6,152 bases of DNA, from positions 1 to 6,152 of the forward strand of contig CAZESH010000268.1 of the NCBI GenBank assembly GCA_964514665.1, given 5' to 3'. Below are positions 5,595 to 6,152 of the stretch, one piece after another. Origin of the DNA: CAZESH01 sp964514665 (GTDB taxonomy: Bacteria > Bacillota > Bacilli > Paenibacillales > KCTC-25726). Position 1 is the stretch's first letter, and the number at the start of each line of letters is the position of its first letter. The notes beneath the pieces were generated by a model. The model did not search any database. It saw nothing but the letters and a program-made list of their open reading frames with translations, and was not told the origin of the DNA. Both the position numbers and the translations under genes were made by a program.

Positions 5595-6152
5595 ATGGCT
5601 GACATTCAGTACAGGCACTACCGTTCGGGAGATGAATCTGCGATTGTGGAACTGTGGAATCGGGCATTGGTGAAAGATCCGCTCAATCCGAAGCGGTTCC
5701 GCCATTTGGTGCTGCTCGATGCCAACTTTGATCCGCAAGGTTTGCGGATGGCTTTCGCCGGAGACGATCTCGTCGGTTGTGTTTATGCCGTCCGCAGGCA
5801 GCTGCCGATGCATGGGACCGAATTGGAGCCGGACAATGGATGGATTCCATGGTTCTTTGTAGATGAAAATTACCGCAGAAAAGGGATCGCAACCGAGCTT
5901 CTTCGCGAAGCGCTGGCATTTTTGAAAGACTGCGGACGCAAGACTGTATTCTTTTCTTCTTACGCACCGAACTATATTTTGCCGGGAATCGATGAAGACG
6001 CCTATCCGGAAGGATTCGCATTTTTAAAAAGCGGCGGCTTCGAAATTCAATATTCGCCGGTGGCGATGGATTATTCGCTGGTCGGCTTGGAAATTCCCGA
6101 GGATGTGAAAAAACTGAAAAAACAAAGGGAAGCGGAGGACTACACGTTCCGT
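5595..6152 (+). CDS. GNAT-family N-acetyltransferase, cut off by the right edge
   Basis: The frame from ATG at 5595 runs 186 codons to the end of the window without a stop. A strong GGGGGGAG ends 4 nt before the start codon. The GNAT acetyl-CoA motif A is clear: PWFFVDENYRRKGIATELL (85-103) with the pyrophosphate-binding R95-K-G-I-A, and FAFLKSGGFE (141-150) matches the C-terminal GNAT strand/helix. Sequence continues past the fold with a Lys/Glu-rich segment (171-182), so a second domain, as in tandem-GNAT proteins, may follow outside the window. It is a soluble cytosolic enzyme that transfers acetyl from acetyl-CoA to an unknown amine. Its position invites a wall-sugar or peptide substrate, but nothing in the sequence shows that. 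B. subtilis also has a GNAT gene (ybbJ) beside its murQ locus, by memory; orthology is not established. Confidence 0.88.
   Translation, partial: MADIQYRHYRSGDESAIVELWNRALVKDPLNPKRFRHLVLLDANFDPQGLRMAFAGDDLVGCVYAVRRQLPMHGTELEPDNGWIPWFFVDENYRRKGIATELLREALAFLKDCGRKTVFFSSYAPNYILPGIDEDAYPEGFAFLKSGGFEIQYSPVAMDYSLVGLEIPEDVKKLKKQREAEDYTFR

Noticed and set aside
5121..5813. Minus-strand 230-codon open frame across the amiE-GNAT junction
   Set aside because: It overlaps two clear genes on the plus strand, shows no domain, and has the composition of an antisense shadow.

Overview
The window reads as a piece of a Gram-positive (Bacillota) chromosome of intermediate GC content. It has strong AGGAGG-type ribosome binding sites, near-consensus sigma-A promoters in AT-rich gaps, a TTG start and a CcpA-type cre site. 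The mix of protein families suggests Bacillales, most likely a Paenibacillaceae member, but this is inferred from gene style only and no species can be named. There is no RNA gene, insertion sequence, CRISPR array or prophage. Almost all of the window is one gene cluster for peptidoglycan amino-sugar recovery.

Layout: on the minus strand, a bidirectional promoter region drives murK-like (752-1699) and then murQ (cut by the left edge, start at 706). On the plus strand the same region drives anmK (1875-3062). A second AT-rich gap (3063-3209) carries a TTGAAA-17-TATAAT promoter followed at once by a cre-like site. It drives namZ (DUF1343, 3210-4376) and an AmiE/YbbE-like serine hydrolase (4380-5495), which are 3 nt apart. 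After a 99-bp gap with a weak hairpin, a GNAT acetyltransferase (5595 to the right edge) begins.

How the genes fit together (family knowledge plus inference): NamZ releases MurNAc from the non-reducing end of wall fragments, and the AmiE-like hydrolase would strip the peptide from the lactyl group. The MurK-like kinase would phosphorylate free MurNAc and/or GlcNAc, and AnmK phosphorylates 1,6-anhydro-MurNAc with ring opening. Both kinase routes give MurNAc-6-phosphate, which MurQ converts to GlcNAc-6-phosphate and D-lactate. This matches the B. subtilis murQ-murR-murP-amiE-nagZ-ybbC locus in content. It differs in three ways: sugar kinases appear in place of a visible PTS transporter, NamZ and AmiE show no signal peptide, and the genes are split into two divergent transcription units. 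No transporter, NagZ or MurR/RpiR regulator lies inside the window; they may flank it.

The most interesting signals are the similar AT-rich promoter/operator-like blocks in front of both rightward units, the cre-like site on only one of them, the apparently cytosolic hydrolases, and the presence of both anhydro-MurNAc and MurNAc/GlcNAc kinases in one Gram-positive locus.
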